From Corella eumyota (lineage: Eukaryota > Chordata > Ascidiacea > Phlebobranchia > Corellidae), in NCBI GenBank assembly GCA_963082875.1, contig OY720100.1, forward strand, positions 15,338,591 through 15,402,590: a stretch of 64,000 bases of DNA, written 5' to 3'. Both the position numbers and the translations under genes were made by a program. The first letter of the stretch is position 1. The number at the start of each line of letters is the position of its first letter. Positions 31,494 to 44,500 of this stretch are shown piece by piece. The notes below the pieces were generated by a model, which had not been told where the DNA came from, searched no databases, and was given only the letters and a program-made list of their open reading frames with translations.

Positions 31494-34400
31494 ATGGCTA
31501 AACAAATAACTGCTGAAGCTCTGCAGAAGAAGTTTAAAACTGTATCAAACACACAAGACAGTATTCCCATGTTGTCGCTGTGGATAATCCATCACAAACA
31601 ACATCATAAATTAATTGCAGACCAATGGCTTGAAGTCTTAAAAAAGGGTAAGTGCTAACTGACCAGTCTGGCACGAGATTTTTTTCATTAAAAAAATGCA
31701 CGCCTGGAAATTAGCATTTTGCATGCCTGGTTTCTTAAAAAAATGTGCACGCGCAGTACTGACGCCTAAAACACGCTAACATAAATCACGCGTGCACGCC
31801 TAGATCGGAAATTTTGGTACGCGTGCACGCGCGGTCACGCATTTTTTTACGCTTGCACGCACGAGATCTCGTCGAAAACTGTCCTACTTTCCAGACTGGC
31901 TAACTGTTGGTAACATAACTGTAGAAATAAGATATTGTTTATTTAAAGCTCAATTATTTATGTTTTGTATGAGTTATATAGATACTATTTGTATATATCT
32001 TTATCCTCGATGTGGGAAGGTCGAATGCATGACCTAAACATAGAGTAACATCAGTTTCTCCGACCAAGTCCCGACTTGCCTTTTAGGAGGTTGGGATATT
32101 ATATAGACTATAATTGCCCGATAATTATGCTGCTGATTAAGTGCTGGCTCAGCAGGAGTTCACACCGTTTATAATGCATTACTCAAGGGTGCTACAGCAT
32201 AAGATCAGTGGGGATTGAACCCACAACCTCATGGTGGTGTAGCAAGTGTTCTGACCACTACACCATGCTGCCAGTTATATATAAAAGAGTTGTGACTATA
32301 ATGTGTAAATCTTAATTTCAAAAAGAGGAGTTTTTTTCTTAGTAATAAGAAAGGTGAAACTAGATTTAATTAGAAACACTTTTTTTAATGCCAAATTCAT
32401 TAAATTTCACTGTGTCATATGTTAATTTAAACTCTTGTTTTCCTTTAAGCCAAACCTAACCATCGTTTAACGTTGGTGTACTTATGTAATGATGTTATTC
32501 AAAATTGTCGCCGAAAGAATGCTCCAGTTTTTAAAGAAGCTTTCACCGAGGTTCTGCCAGAAGCTGTTACACACTTAAGGTAAAAAACAGATTTTTTAAG
32601 CTTTTTAAAATTATGTTTAATTTTTATTAGTTCATTAAAAAATAACTAAACTATCTATTTTTTAATTTTTTACACACCAGTTTATTTAAAATTGTTGCTA
32701 ATGTGTTAAACCATTATAAATGGAAAAATCGTAATAAACTAAATATTTTTTTTATTTTTTTAAATTTTTTTTTGTAGTTTTCAATATATTTTTATTTTGT
32801 AGTTTTCAATATATTTTTAATTTGTAGTTTTTAATATTTATGTAAATGGTATGATTAAATATTTACTTCCTTATCAAATAAATCACATTATTGCCAACTT
32901 CTGTTAATAGAATTAAAGTAATATTAAAATTTTTTAACAGAGATTCCAACATCAAAAACAGTGTTCAAAGAGTGATCAAAATCTGGTCTAAACGCGGAGT
33001 CCTTGAACCGGAGTTCACCGATCAACTAATTGCAGCTCTGCTAACTAATAAAGCCCCTGAGAAGCTTAGACATAAACTATTAGTGGAGTATAAGGTATAA
33101 GGAATATTAGTTACAAAATTTCTTGTAAAATTACAAAAAAAATTGTGAAATTAAAACTAAACTTTCTGCCAGACCTGTTTTGGTAAAATGGGGCTATTTT
33201 TATTTTTTTTTGTATATATCTTTATCCTCGATGTGGGAAAGTCGAAAGCGCGACTTAAACATAGAGTAACATCAGTTACTCCGACCCAGTCTCGAGTTGC
33301 CTGTGTCAGTTTGGGATATTATTTAGATAATAATTGCCCGATAATTATACTGCTGATTAAGGGCTGGCTCAGCAGGAGGTTATACCGTTCATAGCGCTTT
33401 ACTCAAGGGCGCTACAGTATAAGATCAATGGGAATTGAACCCACGACCTCATGTGTGGTGTAGCAAGTGTTCTTACCACTACACCACGCTGCCAGCTATG
33501 TAATATGGTATACAGATTTACTATGTTATACAGCTCTATGTTGGAAGCTTTATTTCCAATTCCAAGCCAGGAAATTGGTATTCCAATTTGAACTCAAATT
33601 ACCATGCTAACTTTATTAACCACTGTATGTTTTAAGTATTCTGTGTGTTAGTATTAATTCCATGGTGACTTGGGTATATTTTAATACCTTATTTTGTTAT
33701 GCTCTGCATTGGATAGAAATTATATTAGTTTCTGAATTAGCACCTGTAAGAAAAAGGTTTTCGGCGAGACAAAATGTTAAACAACTTTACATGTCTTACT
33801 AGTTAGCGCATGCAATCAAATAGAACTAATATTTGTACAAATTCACTTGCAAATTACCCTGGCCCTGACCCTTCTATTTTTCTACTTTAACAATTTAACT
33901 AAAAAAAAAAAATTTTTTGGGGGGTTTCGTGCAGCATATAGCTTGGCTGTATACTGGCTACATACACTTTTAATTTTTTTGACCTTAATTTTTAATTTAA
34001 AATTTTTTTATTGTAGACAACTTCTCTTATTGATGAAATCAAACAGTTTAAAGATCTGGAGGATAATATTGAGATCGATCAACGAAGATTACAATCGATT
34101 AGAGTTGATGTTTCAAGCTCAGATGCTATAAGAAAACTTAAAGGTAAAAACTGTAACTGACTTTTAAATGTTAAACGACATTAATACAAATTTTGGATCA
34201 CTTGTGCTTTACGTTTGTCAAAAAAATTATTATCCTTGTTAATTCTCTCTCGTATTTTAGGATTCTTGATAATTCTCTGTCATATTTTACAGTCCTTGCT
34301 AATTTTCTATCATACTTTATGATTCTTGCTAATTCTCTCTCATATTTTACAGTCCTTGCTATTTCTTTCTCATATTTTACAGTCCTTGCTAATTCTCTCT

Positions 34401-37400
34401 CATACTTTACAGTCCTTGCCAATTCTCTCTCGCCTTTTATGATCCTAAATTTATTAAACATTTGCTCACTAAAACCATTTTTATGGTTTAATTTATTTTT
34501 TTTAGGGTTTATATATATATTTCAAAATTCGTCTTTTTTAGTTTACAATACAATTTAATTTTTAAAAGATCACCAAAATTGTAAAAAATACTTTAAACTA
34601 CTTTTAGTAGTTATGTAAACTAAGATTTTGTTTTCGAATATTTTTACTTAATTTTTAGATAAAGTTGGCGGCGAAAAATTTTCAAAAGAATTTGAAGAGT
34701 CGGCCACTCAGTTACAATCCTTGTTGGGTAGATTCGAAAAATATGTCGAAAAACGGAAAAATTTACTTGAAATTTTGGAGAAGGGGGCTGTCTATTATCA
34801 TGCCCAATATCATGAAGCACAAATTGTTGTTAACGTAAATATTTAGATTATTACAAAAATTTATCAGATTTTATAAAATGCTAACATTTGTAATTTCTAT
34901 TTTTAAATTTCACAATTTTAGACTCAACTTTTTAAAACTTTACAAATTTTTTTTTCGTTGTTGATATTCAAACAAAAATTGTTTTATTTTTGTATTTTTC
35001 AGGCTTATAAAAGTTTTGAGGGTCGTGTTATGAAAATGAAAAGAGGTTTGGATAAAATAAAAGAGAAATTTCCGCCCTCCGATGATATGGAAATGTCAGA
35101 TGAGGATAATAACGAACTAAAGTATGTATTGAGAATTTGTTAACCCAACTATAAAGACCAAAAAAAAAATCGTTTTTTCGAAGTACAAGCGACCCCTCTT
35201 ATTTAAGTTACTGTATAAGTATGTACCCAGTTTTGCTAGCGATAACTACCGATTCTAATAGAGGTAATCCAAGTTGAACCGGCATCGTGGGTAAGTAACC
35301 GGCAGCATGGTATAGTGGTAAGAACACTTGCTACACCACACATGCGGTCATGGGTTTAATCCCCACTGATCTCATGCTGTAGCGCCCTTGAGTAAGGCAC
35401 TATAAACGGTATGAACTCCTGCTGAGCCAGCACTTAATCAGCAGCCTAATTATCGGGCAATTATAATATATAATATCCCAAACTGCCACAGGCAACTAGA
35501 GACTGGGTCGGAGTAACTGATGTTACTCCATGTTAAGGTCGCACATTCGACTTTTTCACATCGAGGATAAATAAATGTAAAAAAAAAATGTATACCTAGA
35601 AGTACTGTACTTAATATGGTAGTATTAACCTTATAAAAATGGTCACTTCTTTTACAAGTATCGAATTATAAGCCAGTGATTAATTACACATGCACGACAA
35701 GCAGCATTTTATATTAAAGGGCTATAAATTTAACATGTTAATAGGCATCTAAGCTTTATTATATCTCGATTTTTACTCATTTTTGTAAGTGTAAATTGTA
35801 ATCTATTAAGCTAAGGGTAGCACATTAGCTACTGCTCTATATTTATTGCCAGGTTAAGGATTTTAGGTTATATAAATATAATGCAGAATTATGTTTATTT
35901 TTTTACAGTACTTCAATAATATCTGTGAACCCAACCTTAATTGAACAGCCAAAGACTGAAAAATCAAACGATAATCCAACTAAACTAATTACAGAAAATA
36001 TTGTAAGTTTTTAAACTTCATTAAAACTTAAATTCTCGTAAATTGTCCTTTTGGAATTTTAAATTTTTGATTTTTTTAAATTTTTACAAATAACTGTAGT
36101 TGAAGCTCCTCCCAACTGCGATAAATTCCTTGAAGAGTGAGGAATCAGGGAAGAAGGAGGGAGCAATAAGCAGGCCTGGAATGAGAGGAGCTTCCAAGAA
36201 CACAAAACCCGAAGTTGTAAGTAAAAAAATTAAATTTTACGAGACATTAACTTTTAAAATATTTTTTTCATGTTTATTTCTTCTTGGTATAAAAAAGGTT
36301 GTCTTTATGACCTAAACATAGACTAACATTTGTTACCCCAACCCAGTCTCGAGTTGCATTTGCAGTTTAGAATATTATTGATCATAATTGTCCAATAATT
36401 AAGCTGTTAATTAAATGCTGGCTTAGAAGGAGTTCATATCGTTTATAGCGCCTTACTCAAGGGCGCTACAGCATGAGAGCATTGAGATTGAACCCAGGAC
36501 TTTATATAGTAAAGCTAAGTGTTTTGACAACTACACCATGCTGCCAATATCATCTCTTTATCCATGATTTTGTTTCTAGGATGCTGCAAGAGAGGTTTTA
36601 ACAATTGTGCGATCCATACAAGAAGCCCAATCTAAATCTAAAAAAGACAAGTAAAATTTTTTAATTAAATTATTTAATAATTCATAAAAAATATTTAAAA
36701 AACAAAAATTTTTTTAATAATAAATTTTTTTGATTTTTACCCAAGGTTTGATCTGCCCCCTAGTGTTGGAAGCGAATCACCTCCCTCACCCACAGGGTCC
36801 CCTGAACTCAACATCGCCAGCCCCCCTCGCCATCAAAGCCTCGAGTCACGCCTCGCCGATTTATTCAGCGACGGGGTAAACAAAGATAACAGCATTGCGG
36901 ACAGCGACACTGAATCTGAAACCAATTTTCCAATGAAACTAAAATTAATTGCAGAACAAAAAGACAACTTGCCAGGCTTAGGTGATATTCAAAAACAAAC
37001 TCCAAAAATCGAGAATAAAAATGCCAATTCCAAAGATACTATCAAAAATGGCAATGTAACGTTAAAACAAAGTGATACAACAACACCAGACCTTTCTACT
37101 GCCTCCAGTGTTAATAACCAACCTAATATTATTCCTGTAATAAGCGGTTCGACTCGTATCTCATCGGTTATCGATTCTTCGGCAACACCGACTCTTGACG
37201 AGACCTACCAAACATCAAGTGCCTCTTATTCTGAACAAAACTTGTTTTTGTCGCCACCCCGTTTTACCGGTGACGCTCTGGGTTTTTTAACTAACATCAT
37301 GGGTCAAGCAACGAACACTGAATTGAGCTCAGCTCAGAGCACTGAGACACAGTCTACTTCGGTAAATTCATCTGATGCAATTTACGATAGTTGGCCACCA

Positions 37401-38691
37401 CTGACACAAAAAACTGAAATACCAGCTCTGGGTGGGGATAATTTACAACAATCGTGGCCTTCGGGTTCTACTGTCCCCGACCCTCAAACTGTTGTCACGA
37501 CCTCTACTACGACCCCTAAACCCTGGGATGGGTTAGCCCCCCCGCTTCCGCCCCCACCTGTTTTTTCGTGGCCTGACACGACGATCGAGCCGCCGTGGCA
37601 TCAACAATGGCCACCTAGTGTTTCAACAACTTCTACAGTAAAAGTAAATGAAAGTTTAAAATCCGAAGATGTGTTTGAACCCCCGGTTAAAAGAGGAAAA
37701 ATAGAGCCAAGGACAGGGTAAGTGTTTATTTTTTTGGTTTTTAAGATGACTCTCTTTTTTTTAGTAATACCAGTTGATTTTCCACTCTAAGGTCGGCATT
37801 TTAATTGTCTTAATATGGTCGCAACCTTTAACTAATATAAGCAGTCGATAATTTACATGTGCACCACAAACGAAAGTTTTTTGTAGGACTATAAATTGGA
37901 CAAACATATCAATTCAAGCACCATTACTTATAAAATAATATGACATAATACTTCAACTTTGTTGATATTTATTTAGAGATAACAGTTCTCATATCAAACC
38001 AGGATCGATAGGACCCCGAAGACGAAGTAGTAACCTGATCACTCTTAACCCCCAATCTTCCCCCAATGCCCCATCTAGAAGACCAGTATACCCCGATGAT
38101 GAATTCAGACCCCCAGTGAATAACAATTTTGAACAGTCTTATCATCGCCCTGACAACAGACGAGAACCCCCAAGACAAGATGGTCCTAGGCATAATTTTA
38201 ACGACAGAAATGGCCACGAAAACTCGTTTCACAAATACACTGACGAATTCTTGCCCAAAAATGGACACGTGGGTGAATTTAGGGGGCACCGTAACCCACA
38301 ACCCCGACCCAGATTTCCAAATAATTTTGATAAATCTTTTGAACCGAAATTTGAGCCTCACCACGAAAAGCGAGGGTACCCACACTCTGAACCCAGACAA
38401 CGATTTCCGAGACCCAATTTGCCCCCACCAGGGTCACGTGACCCCATTGTAAGAAGGTCGAGTTATGACGAAGAACAAATTGATTTTGAGCTCAAACTCT
38501 TGGAGGAAGAGAGGATGAGGAAATCTGAGATGCAGATGCGGGGGAGACCAAGACATCGGATGCCTCCCCCCAGAGGTTGGGGCAGAGGGGGATTTTCCAA
38601 TCCCGTGAGACCCCGTCTTCATTCACCCAGAATGGGGGGTCCACCTAGACCCCGACATGATATGTTTTCCCCCCGAATTCGATACCGATAA
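31494..38691 (+). CDS. RPRD2: RPRD2-like RNA polymerase II CTD-interacting (CID) protein, 942 aa
   Basis: Eleven exons: 31494-31647, 32450-32579, 32941-33094, 34017-34143, 34659-34834, 35003-35121, 35909-36002, 36100-36216, 36580-36650, 36746-37717, 37977-38691. The 2829 nt give 942 residues. The N-terminal CID (about 1-135) contains [39 protein letters not shown] and [15 protein letters not shown]. The coiled-coil part then carries [35 protein letters not shown] and [19 protein letters not shown], which match human RPRD2 more closely than RPRD1. The tail is a low-complexity region rich in Ser, Pro and Thr with a Trp-Pro-rich stretch, and ends Arg/Pro-rich ([18 protein letters not shown]). 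CID proteins bind the phosphorylated Pol II C-terminal domain and recruit CTD phosphatases (family knowledge). I chose ATG 31494 over an in-frame upstream ATG at 31437 because [14 protein letters not shown] aligns with the family start. AATAAA lies at 38934. Confidence 0.9.
31662..31898. mobile_element. MITE-like element, 237 bp, with 8-bp target duplication
   Basis: Flanked by identical GCTAACTG at 31654-31661 and 31899-31906. The ends are a short inverted repeat: ACCAGTCTGG at the left, and CCAGACTG at the right edge. The inside is GC-rich for this window, with several overlapping GTGCACGC / CACGCGTGCACGC words. No coding capacity. An 8-bp duplication with a CAG-type terminus is typical of hAT-derived MITEs, but the inverted repeat is short and the class is inferred. 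It starts 14 bases after the RPRD2 exon 1 donor. Confidence 0.68.
31988..32276 (-). mobile_element. SINE copy, complete, young type
   Basis: Full copy in RPRD2 intron 1, between the MITE-like element and exon 2. The tail begins GTATATATCTTTATCCTCGA. Confidence 0.91.
32768..32840. repeat. Short tandem repeat, 24-25 bp, three units
   Basis: Unit TTTGTAGTTTTCAATATATT plus four or five T/A. Each unit contains a T-rich TTTGTAG, so it resembles a splice acceptor three times over, 100-170 bases before the true acceptor of exon 32941-33094. Confidence 0.75.
33205..33495 (-). mobile_element. SINE copy, complete, young type
   Basis: Well-preserved copy in RPRD2 intron 3, ending CACCACGCTGCCAG. Confidence 0.91.
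34233..34445. repeat. 30-bp minisatellite with splice-acceptor-like unit (locus A)
   Basis: About seven units of the pattern TTGCTAATTCTCTCTCATAT + TTTACAGTCC. Each holds a branch-point-like GCTAAT, a pyrimidine-rich stretch and ACAG or a variant. It lies in RPRD2 intron 4. Because 30 is a multiple of three, the array is open on both strands as a 10-residue repeat, which I treat as incidental. The same unit recurs at 46990-47250 in another gene. Confidence 0.9.
35297..35588 (+). mobile_element. SINE copy, complete
   Basis: Sense copy in RPRD2 intron 6, preceded by a short echo of its own start (ACCGGCATCGTGGGTAAGTA at 35279). The tail reads GAGGATAAATAAATG and an A run. Confidence 0.9.
36275..36546 (-). 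mobile_element. SINE copy, tail damaged, older subfamily
   Basis: The tail is reduced to AAAAAGGTTGTC. The body is clear (GACCTAAACATAGACTAACA). Head of the TATAGTAAAGCTAAGTGTTT type. RPRD2 intron 8. Confidence 0.84.
37765..37930. repeat. Dispersed non-tRNA repeat, copy 2
   Basis: Relative of 5240-5415: CTAAGGTCGGCATTTTAATT, TATGGTCGCAACCTTTAACT, GTGCACCACAAACGAAAG and CTATAAATTGGACAAACATA line up in the same order with frequent substitutions. In the last RPRD2 intron, ending about 45 bases before the acceptor. Confidence 0.6.
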
Positions 38692-41549
38692 ATTAAAAAA
38701 TACCCCATTTTCTTTTACCCTTACAATACCCCCGTTTTACCCCACCTATACTTCTTTAAAACCGATTTAATCTCTTAACCCATTGGACCCCCTTATTTAA
38801 CCCAAATTGTTGCTGCTAGATTTTATTTAAATTTGGTTTTAAAGAATATTTTTAGAGAGGATTTGACAGAAGTTTGTTATTCCGCGGATTTTATTCACGT
38901 TTTGTTCGGATTTTTGTTACAGGAGTCGATGTAAATAAATTGTTTTAACGTTTCTAATTATATTTATTATAGAGTTTTTTCTAGGGAAAATGTAAGATAC
39001 AAGATTAACTTAGTTTTTATTGAGTAAAAACAGATATTACTATTAGTATTTTAGAAAAAAAGTTGCTTTGAAATTTGCAATATGTTACTTTAGGCACTCG
39101 GTCAAAATGTTAAAGCAGATCAAAACATTTGTATTTTTTAACACTTTTTACCGTTTTTTTTTCAAAACCAATAGGCCAGGTGTTACACAAGGCTTATTAC
39201 TGCCATTATTTGATGTTTTAGTAAAGCTTTAAAATTAAGCAGGTCGTTTTAAAGGTAAGTAATAAAATAGCTAGAATATTCGCTAAGCAATCTTATATTA
39301 TATTTTTTATTTATCTAGATTGTCAGTAAAGACCTTGCCTAAACTTCAATGTTGAACTATTTTATATTTGTACTAGAAGATGTCAATAAAATCATAGGGA
39401 ACTCAGAGCTAAAGTTTTTTGTTAAGATTTGCCTTAATTTAATAAACAACTTGATTTTAAATTTACCAAATCTATGAGATATTTATAGTTACTTACAAAA
39501 CCGCCTCTTTTACACTAAGAATAAGTAAATATTGAATAAAAAAGATAAACCTTTTGTTTAAACTACAGTCACTCCTTTATTTGTTTTTTGTTTAATATTC
39601 GGTTTATCATTTTCTTTTTAACTTACCGAATGTCTACGTGCATTTTGTCCTACAAAAATGGTTAAGAAACTTTTATAAGATAACTTTAAAATTAGTATAT
39701 TTCACTTCCTTGTTTTGTTGTTCGTGGTAGATAATAAAGATGCCCAGTTCTAGGTAGAAGTGACAATTAAACCTAACGGAAATTGTTAGTTTCTTATTAC
39801 AATATGTCGAATATAGTTCTGTTCTATCTAAACTAAAATCATTTAATATTTTGGCAAGCCTATTATTTATTTTGTTTATGCTAAACAAATAGAACACCCA
39901 CTGTAACTGTTTTGTTAGAATAAAAGCGAGAGGGGAATTATAAAACATATTGTTAGGCGTTATACCTTGAAAATTTCTAAAACCTACGGTCAGTTAGCCT
40001 TTCATTAACTTATTATTTAAACCGTGGCCATTGTATTGCTTACCCAAAAACAGTTAGTAATTCTTAAGAATGCTGATAATATACATTGCGTTAGTTTCGC
40101 TGGCTTTATGCATAATCAAAGAAATTTCAGATCGCTGTTTTCGAAGGAAAGTTGAATTGATAAAAGAAAAATTACAAGAACTGATAGCTAAGGTAAAATG
40201 TGATTTAATAATAGTAATATTGTTTTGGAAAGGTTTCTTTAATGCATATATAATTTTCCCAGGTTTTTTAAAGACTGTAATGCTCAAAAATGTTTAGGGT
40301 TACCATATTTTTTATTGCGCCATTACATGCTAAGTTACATCATTCAAATTTTTCAGCAATTGGTGCGTGAAAACCTAAAAAAAATTGTTGATTTTAGAAG
40401 CCGATTGCTGTAAAAGATGAATTGATTTCCATTACGTTTGAAACTCAAGTAAAAAAACAACTGCTTAATATTTAAAGGCAAATATTTGTATTGAGTAAAT
40501 TAGAAGAAAGAAGTGATTTAGATGGAAAAATAAGAAGGATGATGTTAAAGGGTCCGAACTGTTAGCCCTTCACAATGGTTTCTCTTTGTTTTAAAGTTAT
40601 CTGTAATAGTGGAGCTTAATAACTAAAGGGGCGTGACCATTCGTTGTTAAATCATCATAAGTTGTTCTGAATTTATTTATAAGTACTTTTATAATTGTAT
40701 TAGTTGCTGTTTGCGCCACGGCGCGGGTAAATGATGTACGTAAATAAGTTAAATGCGTTATTGTGAAATAAAACAATACTTTATTGTAAAAATGTACTGA
40801 TAAAGAATGGGGCTTACTGGTTTATATGCATAGAAAAATAGTTCTAAGATTGCAGTGATGTCTTAAGATAACAGAAAAAGGGTGTAATGCCAGACTACAT
40901 TATACAACTACTTTACCGCCTGCGTTATCCACAAATATATACGATATTGTAACCGTAAGATGGTGCATAGGAGACAATATTTAACAGCTCTTGTTTACTG
41001 TACTGCGGTCAAAAACAAAGACCATATAAAACAAAAAATTGTAGTTTACAGCACAGCTTTTAACCTAATTTACTTGTGTATTGTTAAAAAAAAACGAATG
41101 AAAGTTAGTTTCACGATAATTACAATGGCCACTATCGGTTTGAGGAACCGAAAATCCGGCAAAAAAAAAACAAAAAAGGTCTAGATTAAAACGTGATTAA
41201 CGTTAAAGTTTAATAGTAATGATGTTGATTTTTTGGCAATACGAAAAGCTGAGGCCGTTTAATAACTTTGGCAAATATTTGAATACCCATGTACTAAACA
41301 CTGTCGTACAAATACACAAACAGCATAAATACAGTAACGAGAAAACAAAGATATTATCTGACAAGTGGTTAGATAGCAAATCTTAATATGTCTGGTCATT
41401 AAGAACATTATTTTATATTTTTAAGATTTAATAGATTTACACTTATAAGCTTTATGTTTTTGTTTATTTCACAAAATTATTGATGTTAGTCGTTTTAGGT
41501 TGAAAAATTGTTATTAAGTTAATGCTAAACGCAGAACATTAAAGGCCAA
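38692..41549. other. SINE-free region between RPRD2 and the UBAN-type coiled-coil gene
   Basis: Holds the RPRD2 3' UTR (AATAAA at 38934), AT-rich DNA, a possible two-exon micro-gene at 40070-40450 and an AATAAA near 40767. An open frame at 40960-41184 looks like chance. No SINE, no MITE ends and no tandem array seen. Confidence 0.5.
40070..40468 (+). CDS. Candidate small membrane-anchored protein (59-65 aa), two exons
   Basis: Exon 1, 40070-40192, encodes 41 residues: a hydrophobic N-terminus (MLIIYIALVSLALCII) followed by a charged helical stretch (RKVELIKEKLQELIAK), ending at a clean AAG|GTAAAA donor. Two acceptors fit. 40357 gives QLVRENLKKIVDFRSRLL and a stop (59 aa in total). 40397 gives KPIAVKDELISITFETQ and on to a stop near 40477 (65 aa). 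I recognise no family. The composition suits a single-pass organelle or ER microprotein, but a chance ORF cannot be excluded. Confidence 0.3.
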
Positions 41550-44500
41550 ATGAATCCAATAAATTCAATGGAAGTTTTGAACCCTCCAATTGAGACATTC
41601 GAATCAGTGGTACGCTAAGCTTTTTTTAATAAATTGTTGTTAAAAATATATTGAAAATATGGTTGTTAGTCTGTGTGGTTTTTTTCTACCGGCAGCGTGC
41701 TGTAGCAGAACACTTGGCTTCACTACATGAGGTTTTAGGTTTGATCCCCACTGCTCTAATGCAGTAAGCCCTTGAGTAAGGCGCTATAAACGGTATGAAC
41801 TTCTGCTGAGCCAATACTTAATCATCAGCAAAATTATCAGGCAATTATAATCTTTAATATTCCAAACTGCCAAAGGCAACTTGAGACTGGGTTGGAGGTG
41901 ACTGATGTTACTCTATGTTTAGGACATAAAGCCCACCTTTTCACATTGAAGATAAATAAATGTTGAATACATCTACTATGTTTCTAGTTAACTTAATTTT
42001 TTTTGTAGAATTCCTATTACTCAACACAAGGAAGTTCTCCAGGACTTGAAATGTTACAGAGAATTCAGGAATTAGTTGATGAAAACAATAAACTAAAATC
42101 CACTATAAAGTAATAAATCATTATTTTTTCTGGTATAAAAATATTTTAATTTAGTTTCATGTTATGCTTGTGTAAAAACTAATTTAAAAGTGACGTGGTG
42201 TAGTGGTTAGAACACTTGGCTTCAATACAGAAGGTCCTGGGTTTGATTCACTATGTTTCCTTGTTAAAATAGCTTTGATTGAAGAAATATGAAATGTGTT
42301 TTTTATGTTTATCGGTTTTATTGATTTAAAATTGTTCAAAAATTAAGAAATTTAAATGTTTTTTGTCTTTGTTTTTAATGTTTTTTTTTGTATATATCTT
42401 TATCCTCGATGTGGGAAAATCAAATTCACGACCCAAACATAGAGTAACATCAGTTACTCCGACCCAGTTTTGAGTTGCCTGTGGCAGTTTGGGATATTAT
42501 ATAGATTATAATTGCCTGGCAATTATGCTGCTGATTAAGTGCTGGCTTAGCAGGAGTTTATACCATTTAAAGCGCCTTACTCAAGGGCGCTACAGCATGA
42601 GATTAGTGGAGAGCGAACCCAAGACCTCAAGTGTTCTCACTACTACACTATGCTGCTGGTACCACTACATTTTTCGTTATCAATACATTTTTCTTAGGAA
42701 AAACAGCAGTGAGTTCAGTACAAAAGTTGCCAGTTTACAACAGTGGAAAAATAAATGGACCGCACAAGCAAAAGTAAAATTTCAAAACATTTATAAACTA
42801 AATTTTAAATATAATTTTTCAATAAACTAGGCCCAATTCAAAAATAATTTTCATGTAATAAATATTTAATTTTAAACTTAACTTTTAAGCTATAACAAAC
42901 TTAATTAAATATAATTACTCCGTACTTTAAAAACCATTAAATTTATATTCAAGATGTTTTTATTCGTTAAATTTCCATAAATGCCTATATGTTCTTGTAT
43001 TTTATAGAATGCCAAACTAGTTATATCTCGTCTAAAAGAAAACATCTTGGCTCTACAAACCGCTAACACAAAATATGAACTACAGCTTAAAGAAAAAAGT
43101 ATCAAGTAATTTCTTAATATGTAATTTTAACATATATTTTTTGGTAAAATTTGTTTTAAAAATAAAAATTTTTAAATATAATTACATGGTTTATTGTCTA
43201 ACTTTTGCATTTTTACTTTTAGTAATAATTGCGTTGGCAATGATGCTAATGAATCAATTAGTGATAACACTAGGAAAAAATATCTGAACACCTTACAAAG
43301 CTTAGAGAAAGAACTAAAGGTAAACATAGGCTTTTGTTTATGTTCTTCAGTTGTAAGTAAGCAATGGTGTTGTGGTTAGAACAGTTGTCTTGACTACATA
43401 AGGTTCTGGGTTCGATCCCCACTGCTCTCATGCCGAAGCGCCCATGAGTAAGCTGCTATGAACAGTATATTCTTCTGCTAAGCCTAAAAAAAAATTAGCA
43501 GATTAAATATCAGGCAATTATGATCATTAGTATCCCAAATTGCCAAAGTCAACTTGAGACTGGGTCAAGGTAACTAATGTTACTCTATGTTTAGGCTGTT
43601 AAGTCGATCTTTTTACATCACAAATAAATAAAATAAATAAATCTAAAAATTCTATTTTTTTAGGAAACTAAAGAATGTAAGGAAAATCTTGAGGCATCGG
43701 AATCGGATTTAAAAAACAAAGTAGGCCAGTTGGAAAATGAACGTTCACATCTTACCCAATCTATTGAAGAAGAAAGAAGAAGGTATTTGTTACCACATTT
43801 ATTTATTGTCGATTTGAAAGAATAACTACTTGGCCTAAACATAAATAAACATTTGTTACCGTAACATTGTCTCAAGGTATCTCCAGTTTCGACACATAAG
43901 GTCATGGGTTCAATTCCCACTGATCTCATGCTGTAGCGCCCTTGAGTAAGGTGCTATAAACAGTATAAACTCCTGCTGAGCCAGCACTTAATCAGCAGCT
44001 TAATTATCGGGCAATTATAATCTATAATATCTTAAACTGTCACAGGCAACTCGAGACTGGGTCGGAGTAACTGATGTTACTCTATGTTTAAGTCCGAAAT
44101 TTGACTTACCCACATCAAGGATAAAGATATAGCCTATACAAAAAAAAACTTTGTCCAATTTTGAGAATCAAACCATATTTTTATTCTATATTGAACTTTT
44201 GTATATGGGAACTTAAGCTTTTTGTCAATAAAAAGTTAGTATGATCATAACATAAACTTTAATATTTTTCGGTCTTAGATTCTTGATATTAAGACAAAAT
44301 GTGAATGATCTTTTGTCAAAAAAAGAAACTGCCGAAGCAAAAGTAAAGGTAAAAAAATAAAAATTTAAACAAAAAAGTAAAAAAAAACTAAAAGAAAAAT
44401 GTATAAAACAATAAATATTAAAAAATGGTTGGTTTTAGAGAAATATTGCTTTTTTGCAGGATATGACAAATCAGTTGATTTCCTTATTCAATGAACAAAA

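Noticed and set aside
34193-34558. Open frames on both strands encoding a 10-residue repeat ([10 protein letters not shown] / [10 protein letters not shown])
   Set aside because: Both are by-products of a 30-bp tandem repeat inside an intron. Being open on both strands follows from the period being a multiple of three; no splice context supports either.
37969-38400. 143-codon minus-strand ORF overlapping RPRD2
   Set aside because: Shadow of the last RPRD2 exon, which is rich in Arg, Pro and Asp codons. No family match or splice context.
38129-38452. 107-codon plus-strand ORF inside the last RPRD2 exon
   Set aside because: Alternative frame of the same exon. The phase inherited from exon 10 selects the Arg/Pro-rich frame.
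40960-41184. 74-codon Lys-rich ORF
   Set aside because: AT-rich sequence, no splice sites or conserved features; likely chance.
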